Shown: positions 5,401 to 14,012, numbered from the stretch's first letter. The stretch: DNA of 64,000 nucleotides from an uncultured Prevotellaceae bacterium (GCA_902768105.1 CACXJZ010000012.1:1-64000), one strand, 5' to 3'. Notes: generated by a model not told the origin, from the sequence alone. Translations and numbers: made by a program.

Positions 5401-7752
5401 ATGAAGAAGATTTTGATGACAACGATGCTGGTGATCGCTGCGATTTCAGCATCGGCACAGACAAAAAGACAGCTGTTTGACTTCGGCTGGCAGTTTACCC
5501 ATCATGGAACGACGCAGACCGTTGACCTGCCGCACGACTGGGACATCTTCGAAGGTCCCAATTCGGGCCATGGGGCCACGGGCACTGGCGGCGGATGGTT
5601 CGAAGGCGGCCAGGGAGAGTATCGGAAGAAGTTTACTGTTGATGGTTTACAGTTTACTGATAAACTGGTCAGGCTCCACTTCGAGGGCGTCTATCAGAAG
5701 GCTGAGGTCTATGTGAACGGCCAGAAGGCCGGGCAGCATCACTATGGCTATACGCCGTTTACCGTTGACATCACGCCTTTCTTGAAGGCTGAAGGCGGAA
5801 GGCAGAAGGCTGATGGTCTGAACGAGGTTGTCGTAAAGGTAGATAACTCTGAGCAGCCTAACTGTCGCTGGTACTCAGGTTCCGGCATCTACCGCCACGT
5901 GTGGCTGGAAACCAGCCCCAAGCTGCACATTGCCGAGAACGGAGTGTTTGTCACCACCGACAAGATAACAAAAAACTCTGCCAAGGTGAATGTGAATGTA
6001 GCTATAGTGAACGAGTCGGACCATCAGCGTAAACTATCACTGATAGTCAACGGCAAAAGAAGTCATATCACACTGGCATCTGGAGAGGCAGTCGATTATC
6101 AAGCCTTCTACATGGTGGACAATCCTCGATTATGGTCTCCTGACTCACCATATCTGTATCAGGCTCATGTGGCAATCGAGGAGAACGGTCAAGTTATTGA
6201 CGAAAGAAATGTCAGTTATGGCATCCGCACGTTCTCGTTCGACGCTGAGAACGGCTTTATGCTCAACGGCAAGAAGATGCTCATCAACGGCGCCTGCGTA
6301 CACCACGACGACGGTGTGCTGGGTGCAATGGCCTTCGACGATGCCGAAATCCGTAAGGTGCGCCAGATGAAGGAAGCGGGCTTCAACCTCATCCGTGCCA
6401 GCCATAACCCCACGACGCGCGCCTTCCTTGACGCCTGCGACTCGCTGGGTATGCTCGTCATCGACGAGGCCTTCGACGGCTGGCGTACGCAGAAGAATCC
6501 CTACGACTACTCGACCGTCATCGACTCCTGCTATCGCGAGGACATCCGTGCTATGGTGCAGCGCGACCGCAACCACCCGAGTATCATCTCATGGAGTATC
6601 GGCAACGAGGTCATCGAGCGCAAGGACATCCGTGTGGTCTATACCGCACGACTGATGAAGCAGGCCATTCACGAATGGGACCAGACACGCCCTGTCACCG
6701 AGGCCCTCTGTGCCTGGGACCGCGACTGGGAAATCTATGACCCGCATGCCGAGGTGCTCGATGTGGTGGGCTACAACTACATGATATTCAAGCACGCCTC
6801 TGACCACCAGCGCGACCCCAAGCGCATCATCTGGCAGACGGAGAGCTATCCGCGCGACGCCTTCAGGAATTGGGCGGTAACCCACGATTTCCCCTACGTC
6901 GTGGGCGACATCGTGTGGACGGGTCTCGACTATCTGGGCGAGAGCGGCATAGGTCGTAACTACTATAAAGGTGAGCGCGAGGGCGAATCGTGGATTGAGG
7001 GCGGACAGCCCGAATGGCACGGCGCTCCCTGCGGCGACGTTGACATCACCGGCTGGAGGAAACCCATCAGTCATTATCGTGAGATGCTGTGGAAAGATGC
7101 CTATACGGGCGAATTCCCCTCTGTACTTCACCTCGCCGTAAAAGAGCCCAACGGCTACCACGGCGAGATTCACACGACGATGTGGAGTGTCTGGCCCACA
7201 TGGGAGTCATGGACATGGCCCGGCTGGGAAGGTAAGCCCATCGAAGTGGAGGTCTATACTAAGGCTCCTGAGGTAAAACTCTATCTGAACGATAAACTCA
7301 TCGGCACGAAGCAGGTGAGCCGCGAGACAGAGTACAAAGCCGTATTTACTGTTAACTACGAACCAGGAATACTACATGCTGAGGCTAGCGGAATGGGGAC
7401 GCTTCTTTGCACCGCCGGCGAACCGGCACGTCTGCGCCTCACCCCCGACCGCACCGTCATGACAGCCGACGGACAGTCGCTTACCTTCATCAACATTGAA
7501 GTTCTTGACAAGCAAGGCACACTCGTCCCCGAAGCTGCCATTGACTGCGAGGCCACAGTCAAGGGAGCAGGTACGCTGCTGGCCTTCGCCTCTGCCGACC
7601 TGAAGGATACAGAGCCCTACACCTCGCCGCGTGTAAAGACGTGGAAGGGTCGCGCTCTCCTCGTTGTTCGCAGCACGCAGAAGAAAGGCTCCGTCAACGT
7701 GAGCATCAAGAGCTCGTTGCCCACGGCCAGCCTGTCGCTGAAGAGCAAGTAA
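5401..7752 (+). CDS. Secreted glycoside hydrolase family 2 enzyme (beta-galactosidase-like)
   Basis: Encodes 783 residues with a signal peptide cleaved after SASA-Q (about residue 19-20). Domain order: sugar-binding jelly roll (20-175), immunoglobulin-like domain (180-280), TIM barrel (280-590), and C-terminal beta domains containing the big-like segment TPDRTVMTADGQSL. SWSIGNEV carries the acid/base E403 and WQTESYP the nucleophile E481, as in retaining GH2 enzymes. Substrate could be a beta-galactoside, glucuronide or mannoside; GH2 cannot be split by eye. It works alone here, with no SusCD pair. Residues 128-138 (KAEGGRQKADG) come from a short quasi-repeat that looks like an insertion in a loop. 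Confidence 0.9.
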   Translation: MKKILMTTMLVIAAISASAQTKRQLFDFGWQFTHHGTTQTVDLPHDWDIFEGPNSGHGATGTGGGWFEGGQGEYRKKFTVDGLQFTDKLVRLHFEGVYQKAEVYVNGQKAGQHHYGYTPFTVDITPFLKAEGGRQKADGLNEVVVKVDNSEQPNCRWYSGSGIYRHVWLETSPKLHIAENGVFVTTDKITKNSAKVNVNVAIVNESDHQRKLSLIVNGKRSHITLASGEAVDYQAFYMVDNPRLWSPDSPYLYQAHVAIEENGQVIDERNVSYGIRTFSFDAENGFMLNGKKMLINGACVHHDDGVLGAMAFDDAEIRKVRQMKEAGFNLIRASHNPTTRAFLDACDSLGMLVIDEAFDGWRTQKNPYDYSTVIDSCYREDIRAMVQRDRNHPSIISWSIGNEVIERKDIRVVYTARLMKQAIHEWDQTRPVTEALCAWDRDWEIYDPHAEVLDVVGYNYMIFKHASDHQRDPKRIIWQTESYPRDAFRNWAVTHDFPYVVGDIVWTGLDYLGESGIGRNYYKGEREGESWIEGGQPEWHGAPCGDVDITGWRKPISHYREMLWKDAYTGEFPSVLHLAVKEPNGYHGEIHTTMWSVWPTWESWTWPGWEGKPIEVEVYTKAPEVKLYLNDKLIGTKQVSRETEYKAVFTVNYEPGILHAEASGMGTLLCTAGEPARLRLTPDRTVMTADGQSLTFINIEVLDKQGTLVPEAAIDCEATVKGAGTLLAFASADLKDTEPYTSPRVKTWKGRALLVVRSTQKKGSVNVSIKSSLPTASLSLKSK

Positions 7753-7792
7753 TGATGTGAAGTGGAAGAATACGGGATGATGGAAGTGGAAG

Positions 7793-8533
7793 CTATAATT
7801 TGAATCTGCGCCACAGCCATCGTGGAATCCTGCGCCAAAAGGCTGTCATGATGCGGTATTTCCAATCGATAACACGGATGTGCTTCTTGTGGTTGATGGC
7901 ATACACTATCTCCTTGGCGACAGCCCCAGGCTGCAACATCATGGGGTAATGGAAGTCGCCACTGAGCAGAGCGGTGTCAACAAAGCCCGGGCGTATGTCT
8001 GTAAAGCGAATGTTCAGCCCGCGGCTCAGCGCTTGTTGTTCGAGAGCCTGAAGATAGACGTTCTGCATGGCTTTTGTGGCAGAGTAGGATGGGGCAGGGC
8101 CAAGTCCCTTTGTTCCGGCAATGGATGTGATGGCAGCGATGTGTCCCCCTCCATGACTGGCGAAGTACCTGTATGCCTCACCAATCATTCTCGTAAAGCC
8201 CACACCATTCGTCTGCATCGTAGCCAGCTCGATGTCCTCTGTCAAATCCCTGTTCTGCTTGCCAATGCCCGAAGCGTAGAAAAACAGGTCCATGCCTCCT
8301 ATCTTCCCGATTAGCTGCTGTAACGCTTCGGTTGCCTCATTGGTCGTAACATCTATACGCTCACAGGCAGCAGCACCAATGCCTTGCAGCAGTTCCACAC
8401 GTCGTGCAGCAACACCTACCGTCCAGCCTTGTTCAATCAGAAGTTTTGCCACCTCCAGTCCAATACCAGACGATGCTCCTATTACGATTGCCCTTTTCCC
8501 TTGCATGATTGGCTGAGTTGTTATAAGATTCAA
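7793..8533 (-). CDS. SDR-family oxidoreductase
   Basis: Encodes 246 residues with a classical short-chain dehydrogenase core: GASSGIG (19-25) for NAD(P), and the catalytic triad S137, Y150, K154 (YSATK). The DIRPGFVDT segment after it is typical for the family. A C-terminal basic tail (FWRRIPRWLWRRFKL) could contact membrane. Substrate unknown. Two starts are possible, MNLITT or the internal MQGKRA; the first is kept because the promoter lies 20 bases further upstream. Confidence 0.85.
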   Translation of the reverse strand: MNLITTQPIMQGKRAIVIGASSGIGLEVAKLLIEQGWTVGVAARRVELLQGIGAAACERIDVTTNEATEALQQLIGKIGGMDLFFYASGIGKQNRDLTEDIELATMQTNGVGFTRMIGEAYRYFASHGGGHIAAITSIAGTKGLGPAPSYSATKAMQNVYLQALEQQALSRGLNIRFTDIRPGFVDTALLSGDFHYPMMLQPGAVAKEIVYAINHKKHIRVIDWKYRIMTAFWRRIPRWLWRRFKL

Positions 8534-8553
8534 CTTTTGTTAATTCTTGGGTA

Positions 8554-8591
8554 CAAAGTTACGAAATATTCTCCTTTTTTTCGTAACTTTG
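8554..8591. promoter_or_regulatory. Divergent promoters of the SDR and GNAT genes
   Basis: TAACTTTG on the minus strand (8554-8561) and TAACTTTG on the plus strand (8584-8591) face away from each other and form an inverted repeat CAAAGTTACGAAA / TTTCGTAACTTTG. The two promoters may compete for polymerase. Confidence 0.75.
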
Positions 8592-8612
8592 CCATTAAAT
8601 TTTGCGAGAGCT

Positions 8613-9074
8613 ATGATAAGAAAAGCTGAAAAAAGAGATATACCAGGTATCATCGAACTGCTGCATCAAGTGGATATGGTACATCATGTGATACGTCCTG
8701 ACTTGTTCAAGCCGAACACGACCAAGTATAATGAGCAGGAACTTGAGGACTTGCTCGGGGATGACAGCAAACCCATCTTTGTCTTTGAGGATGGGGCGGT
8801 CTTGGGCCATGCTTTCTGCATGATAACCGAAGTCAGGGATGACAAACTGCTGGAGGATATCAAGACGCTGTATATTGATGACATCTGCGTGGACGAAAAG
8901 GCTCGCGGCCAGCACGTTGGCAAGGCGTTATATGAGTTTGTCCATGACTATGCGAAGTCCATTGGCTGCAACAATATCACCCTGAATGTATGGGAGGGCA
9001 ACGATGCTGCGTTAAGCTTCTACAGGAACATGGGCATGAAGGTTCAAAAAACGACAATGGAAATTGTTTTGTAG
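8613..9074 (+). CDS. GNAT-family N-acetyltransferase
   Basis: Encodes 153 residues. The motif VDEKARGQHVGKALYEFV (about residues 88-105) is the acetyl-CoA pyrophosphate loop (Q/R-x-x-G-x-G/A), and NVWEGNDAALSFYRNMGM near the end is the typical motif B. The start at MIRKAEKRD is chosen because the -7 box ends 22 bases before it; the longer upstream frame would begin before the promoter. Substrate unknown; the family acetylates amines of small molecules or proteins. Confidence 0.88.
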   Translation: MIRKAEKRDIPGIIELLHQVDMVHHVIRPDLFKPNTTKYNEQELEDLLGDDSKPIFVFEDGAVLGHAFCMITEVRDDKLLEDIKTLYIDDICVDEKARGQHVGKALYEFVHDYAKSIGCNNITLNVWEGNDAALSFYRNMGMKVQKTTMEIVL

Positions 9075-9122
9075 CCCAAAGTCCTGTAGGCAAAAACGGC
9101 AAGAGCGTTGTGATTCGCTGAG

Positions 9123-9160
9123 GCGTTCGTTGAATAAATCGGGGTGTTCGTTGAAAAATC
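9123..9160. promoter_or_regulatory. Two direct repeats, 21-bp period, upstream of a secreted-protein operon
   Basis: GCGTTCGTTGAATAAATC and GTGTTCGTTGAAAAATC repeat in the same orientation with a 21-bp spacing and end about 24 bases before the -7 box. Two helical turns apart on the same DNA face, they look like a dimeric activator site of the LytTR type. Confidence 0.5.
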
Positions 9161-9183
9161 TTGGTAAAAGCCCCGATAATCTT

Positions 9184-9191
9184 TACTTTTG
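9184..9191 (+). promoter_or_regulatory. -7 box of the secreted-protein operon
   Basis: TACTTTTG fits TAnnTTTG and gives a leader of about 22 bases. Confidence 0.65.
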
Positions 9192-9219
9192 CAAACAAAT
9201 TAACAGACAATTACGTGAT

Positions 9220-9636
9220 ATGAAGAAGATTTTATTGTTACTGACAATTCTGGTAGGGACGCTGACGGCGCAGGCCAGCCTCACCCCTGCTCTCCCGACC
9301 TCTCTCAAGCTCGAGGGGGACTATACTTACCTGACTTTTGAGACGACGGACGGAGCGAAGGCCTCGGTATCCGTCGAAGGACTGACGCTGAGCATCAGCG
9401 GTACTACTCTGACTGCTGGCTCGCAGTCGTTCACGCTGACGAACCTGAGCAAGATGTACTTCTCGACATCCGACGAAGCGACAGGCATCAGTGAACAGCT
9501 GAGCGTGAACAGTGAAGATTTTGCTACCGCTACTTTTTACGACCTGCAGGGCAAAGTGGTTGACAGGTCACAGCTGTCCAAGGGTGTGTATATTGTGAAG
9601 ACGAAGACGGGAACCCATAAATTGATCATGAAATGA
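9220..9636 (+). CDS. Secreted protein with T9SS-like C-terminal tail
   Basis: Encodes 138 residues: a signal peptide (MKKILLLLTILVGTLTAQA), a short all-beta middle, and a C-terminal block FYDLQGKVV ... LSKGVYIVK ... HKLIMK that matches the Por/type IX secretion sorting-domain pattern (Y-D-x-x-G-K, then G-x-Y-x-x-K, then K-x-x-x-K). No catalytic domain is visible. The start is set by the promoter; the longer upstream frame would start before it. The stop overlaps the next start (ATGA), so it is translationally coupled to the Cthe_2159-like gene and probably acts with it on the surface. Confidence 0.7.
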   Translation: MKKILLLLTILVGTLTAQASLTPALPTSLKLEGDYTYLTFETTDGAKASVSVEGLTLSISGTTLTAGSQSFTLTNLSKMYFSTSDEATGISEQLSVNSEDFATATFYDLQGKVVDRSQLSKGVYIVKTKTGTHKLIMK

Positions 9637-11600
9637 AGCGTATATTATTCTCTATGATAGCCCTCGTGCTGACGATAGCAGCCGGGGCGCAGACACTGAA
9701 TGTCAAGGTGGGCAGCGTGACCTACCTGTTTCCCGCTTCGCAGACGGGCGAGATGACCTACGCCGACGGATCGACCGTGACCATCATGGGCAAGACGTTT
9801 TCGCTGGCCGACATCACAGCGATGACTGTAGATAACACAAAGGTTACAGATGGTGCCATTGCCGTGACCTATAACGGCTCATCGGCAAGTGTTACCGTAG
9901 CTGGCAATATTGCGCAGTACGTCACGCCGACGGTCAGCGGGGCACATGTGTCGATAGCCCAGAGCGACGACCTGGCTGAGGAAATCACCTACACGCTGAG
10001 CGGCACGAGCAGCGACGGCGAGTTCTATATGTCGGGTTCGTACAAGGCTACGATAGAGCTGAACGGCCTGACGCTGACCAACGCGACGCCGGTGTATAGC
10101 GGTGCTGCCGTACACATCCAGAATGGTAAACGTATTAAGGTAAAGATTGTAACAGGAACGACCAACACGCTCAGCGATGCTTCTACTGGCTCACAGAAAG
10201 GCTGCCTCTACATCAAGGGACATGCCGAGTTCGCGCAGAAGGGTACGCTGAACGTGGTGGGTAACGTGAAGCACGGCATCAAGACAGGCGAGTACTTCAC
10301 CATCAAGAACGCCACCATCAACGTAACTTCGGCTGTGGGTGACGGCATCAACTGTGCCGAGTATTTCCTCATGGAGAGCGGCACGATTAACATCAGCGGC
10401 ACGCAGGACGACGGCATCCAGTGCGACCTGGACGGCGACGCCTCGACGGGCGAGACCACCGACCATGAAGATGAGGACAGCGGCAATGTCTATATCGAGG
10501 GTGGTACCATCAACATCACCGTCACGGCCAATGCTGCCAAGGGCATCAAGGGCGAGGGCGACATGAAGATAAGCGGTGGCGACATCACCGTGAAGACCAC
10601 TGGCGGCGGCGTGTGGGACAGCGACAAGGTGAAGACCAAGGCCTCGGCCTGTCTGGGCGCTGACGGCAACATGACCATCAGCGGCGGTACGCTCAGCCTG
10701 ACCAGCACAGGTGCTGGCGGCAAGGGCATCAACGTTGACGGAACATTCACCGCTATGGGTGGCACGGTGGTTGTGAAGACCAGCGGCAATGCCGTTGTGG
10801 CATCGTCGAGCGGCACGCTCAGCATCTGTACCAGCTCGCAGCAACTCGAGCGCTACGACAGCGACTACAAGTCATCGCCCAAGGGCATTAAGGTTGACGG
10901 TGCCATCACTATCAGCGACAACGCTATTATCAGCGTCACCACCACAGGTACTGGCGGCGAGGGTATCGAGAGCAAGACCTCGATAGACATCACGGGCGGA
11001 CAGTTGACCGTCAACGCCTCGGACGATGCCATCAATGCCTCGTATAACGACGACACGAAGAGCCTGAGCAATGCCGGCGACCTGACCATCAGCGGCGGCT
11101 ACGTCTATGCGCGCTCTACCGGCAATGACGGCATCGACGCCAACGGAAACGTATATATTAAAGGTGGACTGGTATATGCCATCGGCACCACAACGCCCGA
11201 GGTAGCCATCGATGCCAACAGCGAGGAGCAGAAGAAGCTCTATGTCACTGGCGGCACCATCATTGCCATCGGCGGACTGGAGAACGGTGCACAACTCACG
11301 CAGGCGTGCTATCAGGCCTCGTCGTGGAGTAAGAATACGTGGTATGCCATGACCGTAGGCAGCGAGACGTTCGTCTTCAAGACCCCATCCAGTGGTGGTA
11401 ATACGTTCGTCGTCAGCGGAGCCTCGAAGCCCACATTGAAGAGCGGTGTTACCGTAGGCAGCGGCACCAGCATCTTCGACGGGGTCGGCTATATCGACGC
11501 TACCTATACTGGTGGCTCATCCGTTGACCTCACGTCCTATACAGGCGGCGGAGGATGGCCTGGCGGCGGTCCCGGCGGTGGCGGTCCTGGCGGCTGGTGA
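9633..11600 (+). CDS. Cthe_2159-like secreted carbohydrate-binding protein
   Basis: Encodes 655 residues with a signal peptide ending AGAQ. The body is built of repeated beta-helix turns (KGIKGEGDMKISGGDITVKTTG, split here into shorter motifs such as GDGINCAEY, DDGIQCDLDGD, NDGIDANGNVYIKGG) rich in D-x-D and G-I/D-N, as in the calcium-binding parallel beta-helix of the Cthe_2159 family, known to bind acidic plant polysaccharides. The last 20 residues are Gly/Pro/Trp-rich (GGGWPGGGPGGG) and could be a wall- or partner-binding tail. Coupled to the upstream small secreted protein. No terminator separates it from the convergent amtB gene. Confidence 0.8.
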   Translation: MKRILFSMIALVLTIAAGAQTLNVKVGSVTYLFPASQTGEMTYADGSTVTIMGKTFSLADITAMTVDNTKVTDGAIAVTYNGSSASVTVAGNIAQYVTPTVSGAHVSIAQSDDLAEEITYTLSGTSSDGEFYMSGSYKATIELNGLTLTNATPVYSGAAVHIQNGKRIKVKIVTGTTNTLSDASTGSQKGCLYIKGHAEFAQKGTLNVVGNVKHGIKTGEYFTIKNATINVTSAVGDGINCAEYFLMESGTINISGTQDDGIQCDLDGDASTGETTDHEDEDSGNVYIEGGTINITVTANAAKGIKGEGDMKISGGDITVKTTGGGVWDSDKVKTKASACLGADGNMTISGGTLSLTSTGAGGKGINVDGTFTAMGGTVVVKTSGNAVVASSSGTLSICTSSQQLERYDSDYKSSPKGIKVDGAITISDNAIISVTTTGTGGEGIESKTSIDITGGQLTVNASDDAINASYNDDTKSLSNAGDLTISGGYVYARSTGNDGIDANGNVYIKGGLVYAIGTTTPEVAIDANSEEQKKLYVTGGTIIAIGGLENGAQLTQACYQASSWSKNTWYAMTVGSETFVFKTPSSGGNTFVVSGASKPTLKSGVTVGSGTSIFDGVGYIDATYTGGSSVDLTSYTGGGGWPGGGPGGGGPGGW

Positions 11601-11603
11601 TAT

Positions 11604-12995
11604 TTAACTCTTGCTGTTTTTCTCCTTGATGTGCTCCTCGTATTCTGCCAACTCGCGCTCGCCGATGTGGGCAAGACCATAGTGCTCATCGTGTTGTGAG
11701 AAGTCGAGGCCGACCTTTTCGCTATAGGCGGAAACACGCATGGGAATCAGCTTGTCAATGAGCTTGTAGCCCAGCCAGCTCATGGCGAAGGTATAGACGA
11801 AGACAATGACGATTGCCAGCAGATGGTAGAGGAAAATGACAAAGCCTTCCCACGTGCCTGCAATGAGTCCCTCCTGAATGAATATACCTGTCAGCACCGT
11901 ACCGAAGATACCGCCTGTGCCGTGCGTGGGGAACACGTCGAGTGCATCGTCAATCCTTGAGTGCGAACGCCAATAGACGGCGATGTTACAGATGAGCGTG
12001 ATGACGAAGGCAATGAAGATGCTCTGTCCAACGGTCACATAGCCTGCTGACGGCGTGATGGCCACCAGACCGACCACGCAACCCACGGCGGCACCCATGG
12101 CCGACGGCTTGCGTCCACGCAGGCAGTCGAAGAATATCCACGTCATCATGGCTGTAGCCGAGGCAGTGTTCGTGTTCAGGAAAGCCTTGACGGCCTGACC
12201 GTCGGCATGCAATGACGAACCCGCATTGAAGCCGAACCAACCCAGCCACAACATGGCTGCTCCCAGAAGTACAAAGGGGATGTTAGCCGGCTCACTCTTG
12301 CGGGTATCAGCTTGACGCCGTCCGAGGAAGATGGCTCCTGCCAGTGCTGCCACACCGCTTGACGCATGTACTACGATGCCACCGGCAAAGTCAATGACGC
12401 CCCATTTCATGAACAGTCCCTCGGGATGCCACGTCATGTGCGCCAGCGGACAGTAGATGATGAAGAAGAAGAACATCATGAAGAACATGTACGCCGAGAA
12501 GCGGACGCGCTCGGCAAACGAGCCGGTGATAAGCGACGGTGTAATGATGGCAAACTTCATCTGGAACAGTGCGAACAATGCCAAAGGAATAGTCGCTCCA
12601 CCGAGGATGTTGCCTGCAGGCGTCGTATAGACCTCGGCCCCTACACCGTGGAACATGAGGAACGTTAGTGGATTGCCAATTACCCCGCCGATGTCGTCAC
12701 CGAAGCACAGCGAGAAGCCAACCACCACCCACAGCACTGAAATCAGTCCCATGGCGATAAACGACTGCAGCATGGTTGAGATGACATTCTTAGCACCCAC
12801 CATGCCACCATAGAAGAACGACAGTCCGGGCGTCATCATCAGCACGAAAATCGTGGCTGTGATGAGCCACGCCACATCAGCGGCGGAAATCACCGACCAA
12901 TCACACTCAAACGACGGTTCTCCCACCGCCAACCCTGCGACGGCAATCAGAGTCATCGCTGTCATCAGGCTTATCCAACGTCTTTTTACCTTCAT
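11604..12995 (-). CDS. amtB: Ammonium transporter
   Basis: Encodes 463 residues with an N-terminal signal-like helix and eleven further hydrophobic segments, the Amt/Rh topology. The twin conduction histidines are seen in PLAHMTW (H186) and PTHGTGG (H358). It conducts ammonium into the cell under nitrogen limitation. Unusually no glnK/PII gene follows; the downstream neighbour is a convergent secreted-protein gene ending three bases away. A -7 box lies about 43 bases upstream and an AAAACGTT inverted repeat about 100 bases upstream. Confidence 0.95.
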   Translation of the reverse strand: MKVKRRWISLMTAMTLIAVAGLAVGEPSFECDWSVISAADVAWLITATIFVLMMTPGLSFFYGGMVGAKNVISTMLQSFIAMGLISVLWVVVGFSLCFGDDIGGVIGNPLTFLMFHGVGAEVYTTPAGNILGGATIPLALFALFQMKFAIITPSLITGSFAERVRFSAYMFFMMFFFFIIYCPLAHMTWHPEGLFMKWGVIDFAGGIVVHASSGVAALAGAIFLGRRQADTRKSEPANIPFVLLGAAMLWLGWFGFNAGSSLHADGQAVKAFLNTNTASATAMMTWIFFDCLRGRKPSAMGAAVGCVVGLVAITPSAGYVTVGQSIFIAFVITLICNIAVYWRSHSRIDDALDVFPTHGTGGIFGTVLTGIFIQEGLIAGTWEGFVIFLYHLLAIVIVFVYTFAMSWLGYKLIDKLIPMRVSAYSEKVGLDFSQHDEHYGLAHIGERELAEYEEHIKEKNSKS

Positions 12996-13037
12996 AACGT
13001 TTCCTTTTTATGTATATGGTTATTTTGTTTCGCGCTG

Positions 13038-13045
13038 CAAAGGTA
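13038..13045 (-). promoter_or_regulatory. -7 box of amtB
   Basis: Minus-strand TACCTTTG, 42 bases before the amtB ATG. Confidence 0.7.
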
Positions 13046-13092
13046 CTACTTTTTGAAGGAACAGCCGTTGCGATGATTGGCATTTTGTTTGT

Positions 13093-13117
13093 AAAACGTT
13101 CGCTAAACTAACGTTTT
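13093..13117. promoter_or_regulatory. Inverted repeat upstream of the amtB promoter
   Basis: AAAACGTT and AACGTTTT, an exact 8-bp inverted repeat with a 9-base spacer, centred about 60 bases upstream of the amtB -7 box. The position suits an activator site for nitrogen control; no factor can be named from sequence. Confidence 0.4.
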
Positions 13118-13231
13118 GTAAACAATTAATAAGAAAAGTATGTCATTTTGCTTCTGTTTGGTGTGAATTTCGTGTTATTTAGTTACAATTTGTCAATTCT
13201 GCCCTTTCTCTCCATAGCTAACAACGGCAAC

Positions 13232-13257
13232 GACCACCGATAATATTACCGGCGGTC
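13232..13257 (-). terminator. Long hairpin after the riboswitch operon
   Basis: As minus-strand RNA all 13 positions pair (two G-U), GACCGCCGGUAAU with AUUAUCGGUGGUC. It lies 24 bases after the stop of the 29-residue gene. There is no T-run, so it may terminate weakly or protect the 3' end. Confidence 0.5.
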
Positions 13258-13281
13258 AGCATCTGTTGTTGTTTCGCTTGC

Positions 13282-13371
13282 CTAATGTTTGTGGTTGTAA
13301 TACCTGACGAACAGGGCTACGCCGACGAAGATAACCACGAACTCGAAGGCTACAATGAACATGTATTGCAT
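13282..13371 (-). CDS. 29-residue single-span membrane peptide
   Basis: An ATG-started frame of 29 codons follows the flavodoxin-like gene after an 18-base gap. The peptide is MQYMFIVAFEFVVIFVGVAL followed by FVRYYNHKH: one hydrophobic span of about 22 residues holding a Glu in the middle, then a basic tail. This is the composition of bona fide small membrane proteins that stabilise or regulate a larger partner. It would be expressed only when the cobalamin riboswitch is on. No known family is recognised. Confidence 0.6.
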   Translation of the reverse strand: MQYMFIVAFEFVVIFVGVALFVRYYNHKH

Positions 13372-13389
13372 GATGGCGTGGTTTTAGGG

Positions 13390-13791
13390 TTAAAGGTTTG
13401 GTGAAACGGTGCATACCCAGTGGTCGAGGTTCCACTCAGGAGAACTGACGAAGAGCTGGTCGCCGACGATGTGGGCTCCGCATCTTCTGAGCTGGCTGCA
13501 GATGGCTTCGACAGCCCGCCCGTGGTCCACCTTGTTTCCCATGGCTACGAAGAGGGCGATGTTCTTACCGGTAAGGCTGACGCCATGCATGGTCTGGCAG
13601 GCGTACTGCCAGTGTGCAGTCGGCTGACCGTCGGCCTGCAGCTCAATGGCCAGCACGAGGCTCTGGCTGTTCTCCACCTGACGGACGTTCACACTCTGGA
13701 CGCTGACAGTTTCAGCACCCAATTTGTCGGCTATGTCTTCAGCAATAGCCTGACAGCTGTCGTAAACTACGACAATTGATTCATGTTTCAT
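13390..13791 (-). CDS. Degenerate flavodoxin-like protein under cobalamin riboswitch control
   Basis: Encodes 133 residues. The fold signature is flavodoxin: a first strand (ESIVVVYDS), LVLAIELQADGQPTAHW in place of the usual T-W-G-x-G-E/D loop, LTGKNIALFVAMG for strand 4, and RRCGAHIVGDQLFV near the end. The FMN-phosphate loop that normally reads S/T-x-T-G-x-T is here DSCQAIAED, without the conserved Thr/Gly residues, so FMN binding is doubtful. The gene follows a cobalamin riboswitch by about 60 bases and precedes a small membrane peptide. A role in corrinoid handling or reduction, or a B12-independent replacement function, is inferred from regulation only. Confidence 0.65.
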   Translation of the reverse strand: MKHESIVVVYDSCQAIAEDIADKLGAETVSVQSVNVRQVENSQSLVLAIELQADGQPTAHWQYACQTMHGVSLTGKNIALFVAMGNKVDHGRAVEAICSQLRRCGAHIVGDQLFVSSPEWNLDHWVCTVSPNL

Positions 13792-13849
13792 AATCCCACA
13801 AAAATACGGTTGTGCCTAACGCCCTTACATCGAGAGCATTCGGCTGGTT

Positions 13850-14012
13850 ACCGACAAAGGCTGGTCTTCAGACTTTCCTCCACCTCGAAGCGCCTTCTCG
13901 TCCAAATGGGCAATGGCATCTTGCTTCGGGCCATAATGGAGTTCACTGCTGCGGGACAGTCGGAGATTCTCACTCACATTCTCAATTAAGCACGGTTAAG
14001 TGCACCTTTACG
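13850..14012 (-). ncRNA. Cobalamin riboswitch
   Basis: On the minus strand the transcript shows AAAGGTGC at the 5' side and CCAGCCTTT at the 3' side (P1 closure AAAGG/CCTTT), the core GTGAGAATCTCC followed by GACTGTCCCGCAGCAGTGA, and GGTGGAGGAAAGTCTGAAGACC. These are the conserved parts of the adenosyl/methyl-cobalamin aptamer (ordinary B12-box region). It normally switches the downstream genes off when cobalamin is abundant. The stretch after it (13792-13850) can pair as the expression platform (CCTTTGTCGG / CCGACAAAGG). Confidence 0.88.

Noticed and set aside
11600..11640. Terminator between the Cthe_2159-like gene and amtB
   Set aside because: Only three bases lie between the two stops and no hairpin with T-run was found; ends must overlap or depend on Rho.
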